A stretch of 64,000 nt of DNA from Syntrophopropionicum propionicicum_A (GTDB lineage Bacteria > Bacillota > Desulfotomaculia > Desulfotomaculales > Pelotomaculaceae), in the NCBI RefSeq assembly GCF_048984525.1, contig NZ_JBMGJC010000008.1, positions 124,001 through 188,000 on the forward strand. Direction: 5' to 3'. Below are positions 33,580 through 41,599 of the stretch, one piece after another. The notes beneath the pieces were generated by a model. The model ran no database searches. It saw nothing but the letters and a program-made list of their open reading frames with translations, and had not been told where the DNA came from. Within the stretch, counting starts at the first letter, position 1. Every line of letters starts with the position of its first letter. The position numbers and the translations under genes are program-made.

Positions 33580-33719
33580 GTTGCAACCCCCCATCGGATA
33601 GCTTTAATATCATTAATAATACCATAAAATAATTACATAAATATTGGAATCACATTATTTTACTGTTAAAAAAGAGCGGTATCACGCACAAATGCGGATC
33701 CGCTCCTTTTATTCAATGT

Positions 33720-34475
33720 TTAATATTTTTTGTGCAGCATTATGTCTGCCCACACTCCATCAATCGCACCCACACCCTGATCCGCGTAACTTACCAGGCG
33801 CAGGACCTTGACACCAACAATATTGATGTCTAAATCATCAGGGTCGTCAGAGTCATCAAGAGCTTCGCTCTGGTAAAGCAGCTTGTCGTCACCGTAGATC
33901 TGCAGGTGGGCCTTGCCGCGGTAATTGCCTGAACCCAGGTCGCTGGCTCCGACCGTAACAGTAAGTTTCTTAAACAGCCCCTCAATTTGAAATTCAGCCA
34001 CCACTGTACCCCTGGCGTCTTCAATATTCAACATGCCGATGCCGTCGAAATATTTTTCATCAGCTATGCTGAACGCCCCGGTGGGGCCGGTTTCATTCTC
34101 ACCCCAGCTTTTGAAGAAGACCCTGCCCGGGGTCTGGTAGGTAGGTTTTAAATCGCTCAGGTTCACAATATCCTTGGTCAGGTCATTTTCAACAGGCGGA
34201 TCCGAAGGTCCTTCATCTCCGTCATCCGTGCCCGCTTCTTTTGTAACTATGGTCACTGTCTGGGTTTCCTGGTCCCAGGCCACATCGGCGCCCAGCGCCT
34301 CGGAGATCACCCGCAGCGGAACCATCGTGCGCCCGTCCTGGATGAAAGGCTGGACATCGCTTATTACCTGCTGTCCGTTGACAATTAATTTGATGTCGTT
34401 TTCCGCATAAGCACTTATAGCAATAACTAAAACCAACGCCATGATAACCAGCGGAGCAAATAACCTGGCTTTCAT
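33720..34475 (-). CDS. Secreted stalk-domain protein with NPCBM-like domain
   Basis: A 251-residue exported protein. Signal peptide 1-24 (ending SAYAEN), one stalk unit (residues 28-78: IVNGQQVISDVQPFIQDGRT, MVPLRVISEALGADVAWD), an acidic linker (DDGDEGPSDPPVEND), and a C-terminal domain (110-251) with the look of NPCBM/NEW2-type carbohydrate-binding modules (YFDGIGMLN, LTVTVGASD, HLQIYGDDKLLYQS, LRLVSYADQGVGAIDGVWADI). Role: probably binding or decorating the cell wall. AGGAGGTTGATAT precedes the ATG. Confidence 0.78.
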   Translation of the reverse strand: MKARLFAPLVIMALVLVIAISAYAENDIKLIVNGQQVISDVQPFIQDGRTMVPLRVISEALGADVAWDQETQTVTIVTKEAGTDDGDEGPSDPPVENDLTKDIVNLSDLKPTYQTPGRVFFKSWGENETGPTGAFSIADEKYFDGIGMLNIEDARGTVVAEFQIEGLFKKLTVTVGASDLGSGNYRGKAHLQIYGDDKLLYQSEALDDSDDPDDLDINIVGVKVLRLVSYADQGVGAIDGVWADIMLHKKY

Positions 34476-34645
34476 ATATCAACCTCCTAAGCAGTTCTAC
34501 TTACTATAATCATAACAGAAATATTTGAAAAAAACAGTAAAAAGAAACAAATAGCCACTCCAAATAAACATATGGAATAGCTATTAACTAAATTAAAATC
34601 ACATCGGCTTTTTAAATTTAATTTGGGCGCAGGACAACTATGGCT

Positions 34646-35731
34646 TCAAATAGTGTTTTCGGTTAAAATATCCTCACCGGTAAGCACCATAAGCTGGGAC
34701 TTGGCAAGGTCATATTCATATACCAGCTGCCTTAGTTCGTCCAGGGCCTCGTTATAAGACTGCTCCGCCTCAAGCTCCTGCAGCGCGGTGGCCATGCCGA
34801 CCTCATGCATAAGTTTGGTCACCCGCAGGGTTTCCTCAAGTGTCGCCGCCTTCTGTTCCAGGGTGGCGTTTGTTTCTTCCAGTGTCTGCAGCGACTGGTA
34901 CAGTATTTTAACCTGTTCCTTCAACTGCTCTCTGGCATCGCTGGCCTGGATCTCCTTGATATCGGTGTTGAGCAGACCCAGATCGTAGTTGTCGGCGTAC
35001 ATCTCCACCCTTTCAGCCAGGGCCGCCGTCCGCTCCGCCGCCCAGACCGTGTAGTTCCGGGAGAGGGCGCTGGCAGTGACCGCCTCCAGGGAAATAAAAT
35101 TTGCTTTCTCCAAAACAGCCTCGTCGACCAGCTCAGGCCGTGCTGAGCCGCTCATACCGATCATAACAGCCAGCTGTGTATAAGACTGGTCAAGGGTGTT
35201 CTGAGCAGCGGTAAGGCTGGCGACAGCACTCTGCATTGCTGTTTCAACGCCGAGCAGCTCCGCCTGGGTGATCATCCCGATCTGTTTCTTCAGCCTGGCC
35301 TGGGCCAGTTTTATTTGAGCCGCCCGCAGGTCTGTTTCCGCCAGGGTGACATCGCGTTTGCTGCTTAAAATATTGTAATATTGTTCCATGACGTCAACCG
35401 CCATCTGCTGCTTCATATTATCCAGGGCCTTTTTAGCGATGCGGGCGCTGTTCTCCGCAGAAAGATAACCGGACCATACGGACGATATCTCCGGCACATA
35501 CACGTTGGCGGCGGGTATGTGATCGATGCTGTCTCTCAAATCGTCCAGCTTTTCGTCCGTCACATCGAGATTCAGCTCCTGCACCTTGATGTCGCTGTTA
35601 TGCTTAAGCGCCATGTTTATGGCGTTTTCCAGGGTTAATGTACCGTTTTCCTCAGCGCTAAACGCCGGCGGTACAAAGGCAGCCAGCAGAAACAATAGCG
35701 CCAGGATTGCCGGAAAGAGGCGCTTGGACAT
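34646..35731 (-). CDS. TolC-like protein (outer-membrane-efflux family)
   Basis: A 361-residue exported protein with a signal peptide (1-25, ending AFSAEEN) and long alpha-helical, coiled-coil halves: LTLENAINMALKHNSDIKVQ is the typical TolC-repeat opening, and a second repeat begins near residue 220 (FISLEAVTASALSRNYTV). It is shorter than Gram-negative TolC (about 470) and few beta-barrel segments are evident. In a spore-former probably lacking an outer membrane its role is unclear; it may be a wall or surface coiled-coil protein derived from TolC. It lies between the surface protein and stalk-protein genes. Confidence 0.75.
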   Translation of the reverse strand: MSKRLFPAILALLFLLAAFVPPAFSAEENGTLTLENAINMALKHNSDIKVQELNLDVTDEKLDDLRDSIDHIPAANVYVPEISSVWSGYLSAENSARIAKKALDNMKQQMAVDVMEQYYNILSSKRDVTLAETDLRAAQIKLAQARLKKQIGMITQAELLGVETAMQSAVASLTAAQNTLDQSYTQLAVMIGMSGSARPELVDEAVLEKANFISLEAVTASALSRNYTVWAAERTAALAERVEMYADNYDLGLLNTDIKEIQASDAREQLKEQVKILYQSLQTLEETNATLEQKAATLEETLRVTKLMHEVGMATALQELEAEQSYNEALDELRQLVYEYDLAKSQLMVLTGEDILTENTI

Positions 35732-35773
35732 AAAACCCGCTCCTTTCCCACTAGCGAAAGATTTAATAACGAG

Positions 35774-35808
35774 TATGGAAGCCCAGACACATGGCCTGGG
35801 CTTCCATA
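35774..35808 (-). terminator. Long hairpin between the surface-protein and tolC-like genes
   Basis: TATGGAAGCCCAG and CTGGGCTTCCATA pair perfectly over 13 bp around a 9-base loop, 32 nt after the surface-protein stop. There is no long U-run (CTCGTTATT follows), so it may act as a partial terminator or a 3' stabiliser of a highly expressed message. Confidence 0.6.
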
Positions 35809-35839
35809 GATCTTAACTTTAAAGTCGATAACTAACTGC

Positions 35840-38020
35840 TTATTTGTAAGTCAGGGTTACGGTCTGGGTAGCGGCATCCCACGCTACGCTGGCGCCGAGA
35901 GCTTCGGCAACCCAGCGAATCGGCAGCATGGTGCGGCCAGGATCAACGATTTGCGGAGCGACGTCCATGGTAACAGGTACGCCGTTAACGAGCATCGTTG
36001 TGCTGCCCACAGTCAGCTTGAGGATACGCTCGCCCTTGATGATCAGCACGCTCTGGTCGAGCGGATTCCAGCTGATGTTGGCATCGGGCACGCCCAGGGC
36101 GTTGGCTACAAACCGTACGCCGAAGAAGGTGCGGTCGCCGCTGATGTACGGGGCTGCATCCATGGTCTTCTCAACGCCGTTGAGGAGGTAGGTGGCCTGA
36201 CCAACTACGAATTTCGCCTCAACCACGGTGCCGCCGGGGGCCGGGTTCATGACATAGCCCACTACGACATCGGTGACGTCTTCGTAATTGTCACTGTCAA
36301 TGGCCTCATCGAAATCATCGTAATCATCAGCATCAAGTCCGTTTTTGGTCATGAAAACTTCGAAAGTGATGTCGCCGACAGGGATGGTGCGGTCGACGTT
36401 AAAGTTGAGGCCGGTGATCTTGACTACGCCGGGCTCTTTGTTGCTCTGGTCTACTACCTGGAAGGCCAGGTAGCGGCCGTCAACATCGTCGTTGTCGACT
36501 TCGAGTTCTGTCGCTTCAATGTCGTAGTCGTCCTTGAAGCTGAAGCCAGCGGGCGCTTTAAGGATGATCCACTTGTCTTCGTCAATGGCTTCATCCTGGG
36601 TTTCAGTGATGGTGATATCGCCTACTGCTTGATCCTGCAGGCCGATAAACACTTCCGGTGTCTCAGCGGTTACGGTAAAGGGCTTGATGATCTTGGCGAT
36701 AACCAGTTCGCCTTCCACACCTGCGCTGCCGCTGAACTTGACGACCAGGTCGCCTTCGGGAGCGTCAGCGTCGATATTCACTGTGAACTCTTCAAATTCA
36801 GCTTTGCCGTTTACAGACGGATCGGGAACTGTGTACTTGAGGATTTCCGGGTCGTCCCCGTCAATGGTTCCTTGTGCCAGTTCGGTGACATCGTCATCAA
36901 TGTCTTCCCACTCGGCCCAGGTCGGCAGGGTCATCTTGACGGTCCTGCCATCGATCCAGGTGCCCGGGACGATGTCGTCGATGTAGAAGTCAGCAACTTC
37001 TTTGTCCGTTTTGCCGGCTACGAGGGTCGGCACATCGCCGTCAACATCGACCTTGAAGCCGAAGTCGCCGACAGTGGCGACAACGATGTCCTCTTCAGTG
37101 ACTTCGTTGCCGTCAACGTTCATCTCGACGTCGCCTTCGTCAGCGTCGTCGGGAACCCTGATCTGCAGGCCTGAAATGGCTATGAAACCAGCCTGGCCAG
37201 CAGTTGCATCGCCGCGTACTTGAATGTACAGTTTTTCCGGATCATCTTGGTCAACTGACAGATCCGCATATTCCACTACTAAGCCGCCTGTAGCAGAAAT
37301 ATTCATATCTGCCTCATCAGGTATTACCCACTCGAAATCGTTGGGCAGTTCGAGTACAATATCGCTGTAACCAGCGTCCCCAACGACTTTAATAATGCCA
37401 GGTACGGTTTCCTTGATCTTGATGGTTTCGATTTCGTCTGTTGCGTCAATAGCAATAGCCTCTACGTCTGCAATGGTGGTGACGGTGTCGCCTTCAACCA
37501 CACGCGCCACCCGGACAGACTCGGAAGTGACAGTGGTGCCGGCAGCGTCGATCGTAACCGAGATGTCGCCGGTCACGTCGCTGTCAATGTCCACGGTGCT
37601 GTCGACCGGGTTGCCATCTTCATCTTCACCATAGTAGAAATAAAGTGTTTCGTTAGCTACACCAGCATCTACATCGTAAACTGCCACGGTGATCGAGCTG
37701 TCAGACGCTGTTACAAATTCAACAGTGGCGCCAGCGCCTACAACATATTGATCTAAAGTAGCCTCTGTAGGTTGGGTGCTATACTCAACGCCGCTCGGGA
37801 GATCCACCGTGATGATATCACCATTTCTCATTTGTGAATCGTCTTCACGGATTTTCAGGGTGCCCATGGTCTGATCGTCTTCACCGGCTTGCACATAAGG
37901 CACAGTCAGCGCGGTGTTGTCCGTGGCTGAGGCAAAGGCCGGTGTTGCCAGCGGAACCAGCAGTACGAGCAGCATGGACAGTGTAACCATAATTGATACT
38001 GCTTTTCTCTTAAGTTTCAA
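35840..38020 (-). CDS. Large acidic S-layer-like surface protein with stalk domain
   Basis: A 726-residue secreted protein. Signal peptide 1-31 (KLKRKAVSIMVTLSMLL... ending AFAS), then at least four beta-sandwich-like units of about 150 residues each rich in Asp, Glu, Val and Thr (ITVDLPSGVEYS, LELPNDFEWVIPDE, VKMTLPTWAEWED, ILKAPAGFSFKDDYD begin comparable strands), and a C-terminal double stalk domain (about 605-726). The strong acidity, size, codon-clean sequence, perfect ribosome site (AAAAGGAGGT before a TTG) and long leader suggest a highly expressed S-layer or sheath protein. No SLH domain, so anchoring may be through the stalk domain. Confidence 0.78.
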   Translation of the reverse strand: MKLKRKAVSIMVTLSMLLVLLVPLATPAFASATDNTALTVPYVQAGEDDQTMGTLKIREDDSQMRNGDIITVDLPSGVEYSTQPTEATLDQYVVGAGATVEFVTASDSSITVAVYDVDAGVANETLYFYYGEDEDGNPVDSTVDIDSDVTGDISVTIDAAGTTVTSESVRVARVVEGDTVTTIADVEAIAIDATDEIETIKIKETVPGIIKVVGDAGYSDIVLELPNDFEWVIPDEADMNISATGGLVVEYADLSVDQDDPEKLYIQVRGDATAGQAGFIAISGLQIRVPDDADEGDVEMNVDGNEVTEEDIVVATVGDFGFKVDVDGDVPTLVAGKTDKEVADFYIDDIVPGTWIDGRTVKMTLPTWAEWEDIDDDVTELAQGTIDGDDPEILKYTVPDPSVNGKAEFEEFTVNIDADAPEGDLVVKFSGSAGVEGELVIAKIIKPFTVTAETPEVFIGLQDQAVGDITITETQDEAIDEDKWIILKAPAGFSFKDDYDIEATELEVDNDDVDGRYLAFQVVDQSNKEPGVVKITGLNFNVDRTIPVGDITFEVFMTKNGLDADDYDDFDEAIDSDNYEDVTDVVVGYVMNPAPGGTVVEAKFVVGQATYLLNGVEKTMDAAPYISGDRTFFGVRFVANALGVPDANISWNPLDQSVLIIKGERILKLTVGSTTMLVNGVPVTMDVAPQIVDPGRTMLPIRWVAEALGASVAWDAATQTVTLTYK

Positions 38021-38370
38021 TTTCTTACCTCCTTTTAATATTCTTAAAGCCTTTTGGCTGTCGCCGGGCTCCGCCCTGCAACCGCCGCGTTAAAAAACCT
38101 TTTTATCAACCCCCCTTATATAATAGTAAAGATTTTTGCTGCTTCAAGACTTCGGATACTGCTGCTTCTCTGTTTGCAGCCGTCAAAACCGGCAACAAGT
38201 AAGACATATTCTACATGGATAGGCAAATTCCTGCCCGGCAGTCTACACCTTCCTTTGTTGCTACCTGATTAGTTAGACAACCAGTGTACTCCAAAAGTTC
38301 CATCGATATTAAAATTTTTATTAATTATCTTAATTAATTTTTAATCGCTTAAAAAACATAAAAAATCTAT
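38021..38370 (-). promoter_or_regulatory. Long 5' leader of the surface-protein gene
   Basis: About 350 nt lie between the candidate promoter and the TTG start, with no gene. Near the start it contains GGGCGGAGCCCGGCG and GCCAAAAGGC, which can form hairpins just before the AAAAGGAGGT ribosome site. Such a leader could regulate or stabilise the message. I could not match it to a known riboswitch. Confidence 0.35.
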
Positions 38371-38377
38371 AATCGGA

Positions 38378-38406
38378 TTTCTATATTCTTTTGACACCCT
38401 TGTCAA
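38378..38406 (-). promoter_or_regulatory. Promoter of the surface-protein gene
   Basis: Minus-strand TTGACA (38406-38401), 17-base spacer, TAGAAA (38383-38378). The -35 is part of a TTGACA-CCCT-TGTCAA inverted repeat (38391-38406), which could be an operator. Confidence 0.5.
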
Positions 38407-38492
38407 AAACTTCTGGCTCATTGCGCACGGTAATTACGTATGATATCATCTAATAAGCAAACCGGGGAAGGTGTTCCGGTTAACGCCACCTT

Positions 38493-38518
38493 CAAACCTG
38501 TCTGAACAATCCCGTATT
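38493..38518 (+). promoter_or_regulatory. Possible ECF-type autoregulated promoter
   Basis: CAAAC (38493-38497) and CGTATT (38513-38518) with 15 bases between them resemble the AAC...CGTA pattern of SigW-type ECF promoters, about 100 nt before the sigma gene. Weak and unverified. Confidence 0.25.
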
Positions 38519-38620
38519 AAAATATATAAAAATGTTGCAAAGGACCCCCTGAGCTGGAACTTTTAATGACCGGCCTGTGTCTAAAGAGTAAAACGGGGGG
38601 TTTTTCCGCATAATCAGGAG

Positions 38621-39238
38621 ATGCTTCCCTTGTACAATACCAGGCTGCTGGTTAAAAGAGCACAAAAGAATGACCTTGCCGCTTTTGAGGAACTGCTGGG
38701 CCTTTACCAGAACAAGGTGTATACGCTCTGCGTCCGTTTGGCCGGAAACCACGCCGATGCTCAGGATATCGCCCAGGAAGCATTTATTAAAGCGTACAGG
38801 TCTTTGGGAAGCTTCCGCAATGAGGCTGACTTCGGCACCTGGCTGCACCGTATTGCTGTAAACGTCTGGTTAAATTTCAGACGCAAAAACAGCGGGCGCC
38901 AAACTTTGTTTTTAGATGAACCGTATCCGGACGAAAGCGGCAGTATGCATCGGGAGGTAGCATCTACGGACGGCGACCCGCTGCGGGAACTGGAAGAAAA
39001 AGAATTCCGCGGCCTGGTGCGGACAGCGCTGGATGACCTAACTGAAGAGCACAGGGCTGTCCTGGTCCTGAGAGAAGTTGAAGGATACAGTTACGAGGAA
39101 GTGTCGCGCATGCTGGACTGCTCGCTGGGCACGGTAAAATCGCGCCTGAGCCGGGCACGCGAGATGATGCGGCGCAGGATGGTTGAATTGGCGAAAGACT
39201 CCGGAGAAAGTTTTTCCGGTGACCGGGAGAGAAGGTGA
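38621..39238 (+). CDS. ECF RNA polymerase sigma factor (SigW-like)
   Basis: A 205-residue extracytoplasmic-function sigma factor. Region 2 (AGNHADAQDIAQEAFIKAYRSL...FGTWLHRIAVNVWLNFRRK) recognises -10 and region 4 (LTEEHRAVLVLREVEGYSYEEVSRMLDCSLGTVKSRLSRARE) -35. The anti-sigma gene starts 6 nt after its stop. Start is uncertain: the ATG at 38621 directly touches AGGAG, whereas the TTG at 38630 has better spacing (9 nt). It probably controls envelope-stress or surface genes nearby. Confidence 0.92.
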   Translation: MLPLYNTRLLVKRAQKNDLAAFEELLGLYQNKVYTLCVRLAGNHADAQDIAQEAFIKAYRSLGSFRNEADFGTWLHRIAVNVWLNFRRKNSGRQTLFLDEPYPDESGSMHREVASTDGDPLRELEEKEFRGLVRTALDDLTEEHRAVLVLREVEGYSYEEVSRMLDCSLGTVKSRLSRAREMMRRRMVELAKDSGESFSGDRERR

Positions 39239-39244
39239 CGGCAC

Positions 39245-40270
39245 ATGGACTGCCGCGAAGCGCATTTATTAATGCAGCCCTACCTGGATGGGGCGCTTCA
39301 AAGTGATAAAGAGTCCTGCCTGACAGAGCACCTGGCGGGATGCAGCAAGTGCACCCGTGAACTGGCTCTGCAGGAGAAGCTTTCTTACGAGCTTCGCAGG
39401 CTGGGGCGTGAAGCGGCGCAGGCGCCGCCGGAGCTGTGCCAAACAGTGATGGGCAGGCTACATGCGGAGCGCCGTACTGTGTTTAACCGGTTGCCGCTGT
39501 CCTGGCGGAGAGCTGTCGCCGCTGCCGCCGCGTTTCTGCTCCTGGCAGGCGGTTCTGCCGGTGTCACCGCCGGGCTGAAATTGGCTGACAGGGGCGATAT
39601 GCTTGGTTTCGGCACCCCGGCTGTTAATAGTGACAGCGGGACTATTGCGCCAGACAGCGGGGAGTTCGTCCCCGGTAAGGGGGATCCTGCTAACAGCACA
39701 GGCGCCTCCAACAGCAGCGGGGGAGACAGCAATCCCTTAATTGCTCACAACGATCAAAATAATACCGGTGACAGCGTTAACAGCAGCCCGCTGACATCCC
39801 TGACAGTACCCGCGACAGGAGGTCCCAAAGTTCTTTTGAGCAGCGGGATGGAGATTATCACCACGACCCTCAGGGTAACCTCTCAAGACCTGGCCGGCGA
39901 CGGCGCCAGGGTAGTCGCGCAGGCAGCTGAATTGGGTGCGAAAGCCCAGACGTTCTCCGAGCAGGATATTGATAAAAAGGTCTTGATCCTGAGGATCACG
40001 GTGGAAGCTGACCAAGCGCACAACCTGATTTCCAGTATTGCCGGGCTGGGATCAAATAACGACAGACAGGACGAAAGCCGCGACGTCACCAGCCTCTACA
40101 ACGAAACGCTGATCAAGTATTACGACCTGCAAGCCAGGATATGCGCGTCGAGCGATCCCGAGGAACAGCAAGTGATGCAAGCACAGGCGGTGTCCTACAA
40201 GCAGCAGCTGGACACCTGGGAGTCAGAGGCCGGCAAGCGGATCATCATACTAATCCTGGAGCACAGCTAA
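39245..40270 (+). CDS. Anti-sigma factor with zinc-finger start and DUF4349-like outer domain
   Basis: A 341-residue membrane protein. Residues 1-50 are a ZAS-type anti-sigma domain with the H-x3-C-x2-C motif (HLAGCSKC); a membrane helix lies at about 90-110 (RRAVAAAAAFLLLAGGSAGV); a Ser/Asn/Gly/Asp-rich linker follows (120-190); the outside domain (195-341) resembles DUF4349 (LRVTSQDLAG, DVTSLYNETLIKYYDLQARI, coiled coil, IIILILEHS). DUF4349 normally occurs alone, so the fusion would let an outside sensor control the sigma factor directly. Forms an operon with it. Confidence 0.82.
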   Translation: MDCREAHLLMQPYLDGALQSDKESCLTEHLAGCSKCTRELALQEKLSYELRRLGREAAQAPPELCQTVMGRLHAERRTVFNRLPLSWRRAVAAAAAFLLLAGGSAGVTAGLKLADRGDMLGFGTPAVNSDSGTIAPDSGEFVPGKGDPANSTGASNSSGGDSNPLIAHNDQNNTGDSVNSSPLTSLTVPATGGPKVLLSSGMEIITTTLRVTSQDLAGDGARVVAQAAELGAKAQTFSEQDIDKKVLILRITVEADQAHNLISSIAGLGSNNDRQDESRDVTSLYNETLIKYYDLQARICASSDPEEQQVMQAQAVSYKQQLDTWESEAGKRIIILILEHS

Positions 40271-40289
40271 ATACAAATGACGATAAAAT

Positions 40290-40312
40290 GCCGGATTATC
40301 CGGCTTTTTTTT
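40290..40312 (+). terminator. Terminator of the sigma/anti-sigma operon
   Basis: GCCGGA-TTA-TCCGGC stem-loop followed by eight T, 20 nt after the anti-sigma stop. Confidence 0.9.
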
Positions 40313-40473
40313 ATGTACAAGAAATATATTTAAAAAAAGGAATAACCCGGTGTCAGTAGTATTTTTATAATAAAAAGCCGGGACGATTTTTTTCTAGGAC
40401 AAAATTTTTGAAAGGAGGTTGAAGCGTACCGAACGGCGGCGCGCAATTTTAAATAAGCCTGCAAAGGAGTGTA

Positions 40474-41361
40474 ATGTTTTTGAAACACCTTAAGTTATGT
40501 TTTATAGCCTCGGCATTGCTGATCAGCATGCTGATCAGTGTGCCGGCATGGGCTTTCACCACCGAGCTTTGGAAGTTTCCGGAGACATTGAGCCTGGAGG
40601 AAGCCGGCTTCAAGATGGAAGTCCCTTATGATATTAGCTATAAGCGAATTGAAGTGAAGGTAGAACCGCTGGCCTACGAAGAAATCACACCGGTAAACGA
40701 CTATTTTGTGGTCAGCGCTGTCGAGTCCATGGTGGGCAATACCGGCACCATGTCGAAACCGGTGCGCCTGCTGTTTTCTTTCACCCATCTGGACTATTAC
40801 AGGGCCAGCCGCCTGAACATGAACCTGCCCGTGGGGTCATTCCGGATCGGCTACTGGGACAATCTTGAAAAGAACTGGGTAGAGCTGCCTTCCAGGGTGT
40901 ACTGGAACGGCAGCACCGGAGTGGTGGAAGCGGAAGAATATATTAAGAGCGGCCAGTACGCCCTGCTGTGGTCCTATAAACCTGGCGCTACACTGAGCGA
41001 GTCCAACAATAAAATCCGTATTATGCTTAATCTGATAACAATAAAGACGGACGTCGACCCTTATATCAAAGAAGGCAGGACGATGGTGCCGGTGCGGTTT
41101 GTCGCGGAAAACCTCGGCGCTCGCGTGGAGTGGGTCGAAGCCTATCAGCGTGTAGAGATATTTAAAGGTGTCGACTCCATCAATTTATGGGTCGGCAATC
41201 AAAAAGCCGAAGTTAACGGTAAATCCGTTCCGCTGGACATGGCGCCGGAGATAGTAAACGGGCGCACTTTCGTTCCCCTGCGCTTCATAGCCGAATCCCT
41301 TGGGGTTAAAGTGTACTGGGACGAGTCCATAAAAACGGTGAAGCTGTCGACCTTCCTGTAG
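40474..41361 (+). CDS. Secreted protein with copper-amine-oxidase-type stalk domain
   Basis: A 295-residue exported protein. Signal peptide 1-27 (ending VPAWAF), a middle beta-rich domain (30-170, LLFSFTHLDYYRASRLNMN and YWDNLEKNWVELPSRVYW), and a double stalk domain (about 185-295: VDPYIKEGRTMVPVRFVAEN LGARVEW, and LDMAPEIVNGRTFVPLRFIA). Paralogous stalk units occur in the genes at 32212, 33720 and 35840, on the opposite strand across the sigma operon. Role is likely structural or wall-binding. Ribosome site AAAGGAGTGTA. Confidence 0.8.
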   Translation: MFLKHLKLCFIASALLISMLISVPAWAFTTELWKFPETLSLEEAGFKMEVPYDISYKRIEVKVEPLAYEEITPVNDYFVVSAVESMVGNTGTMSKPVRLLFSFTHLDYYRASRLNMNLPVGSFRIGYWDNLEKNWVELPSRVYWNGSTGVVEAEEYIKSGQYALLWSYKPGATLSESNNKIRIMLNLITIKTDVDPYIKEGRTMVPVRFVAENLGARVEWVEAYQRVEIFKGVDSINLWVGNQKAEVNGKSVPLDMAPEIVNGRTFVPLRFIAESLGVKVYWDESIKTVKLSTFL

Positions 41362-41441
41362 GTGATCGGTCAGCGGAGTGGACACACTCATCTTTCTGAA
41401 CCGTTCCTCCGGGGCCGGGGGATGCTCCACATCGAAATATC

Positions 41442-41483
41442 AAACTGAAACAGGGCGGGAGTTTTCCCACCCTGTTTCAGTTT
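41442..41483. terminator. Bidirectional terminator between converging genes
   Basis: AAACTGAAACAGGGCGGGA pairs with TCCCACCCTGTTTCAGTTT (one C-A mismatch), between the stalk-protein and SLH-protease genes. T-rich DNA follows on the plus strand. Confidence 0.75.
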
Positions 41484-41599
41484 CAAAGCGAAGTTGTTTG
41501 TTTTTTTAAATTAAACCCGTTCGGATAATACCTGGCAGACAATCCGGTTTTTAAATTTCGTTAAGCTCTATTTAATACCGCCTGTACGTTTGCTCTGAT

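Noticed and set aside
35951..37174. 407-codon plus-strand open frame opposite the surface-protein gene
   Set aside because: It arises from the Asp/Val-rich codons of the real minus-strand gene; no ribosome site, and the translated product resembles no protein. Antisense shadow.
40380..40473. Small TTG-started open frame before the stalk-protein gene at 40474 (after AAAGGAGG)
   Set aside because: Short arginine-rich product overlapping the next start; no sign of conservation visible.
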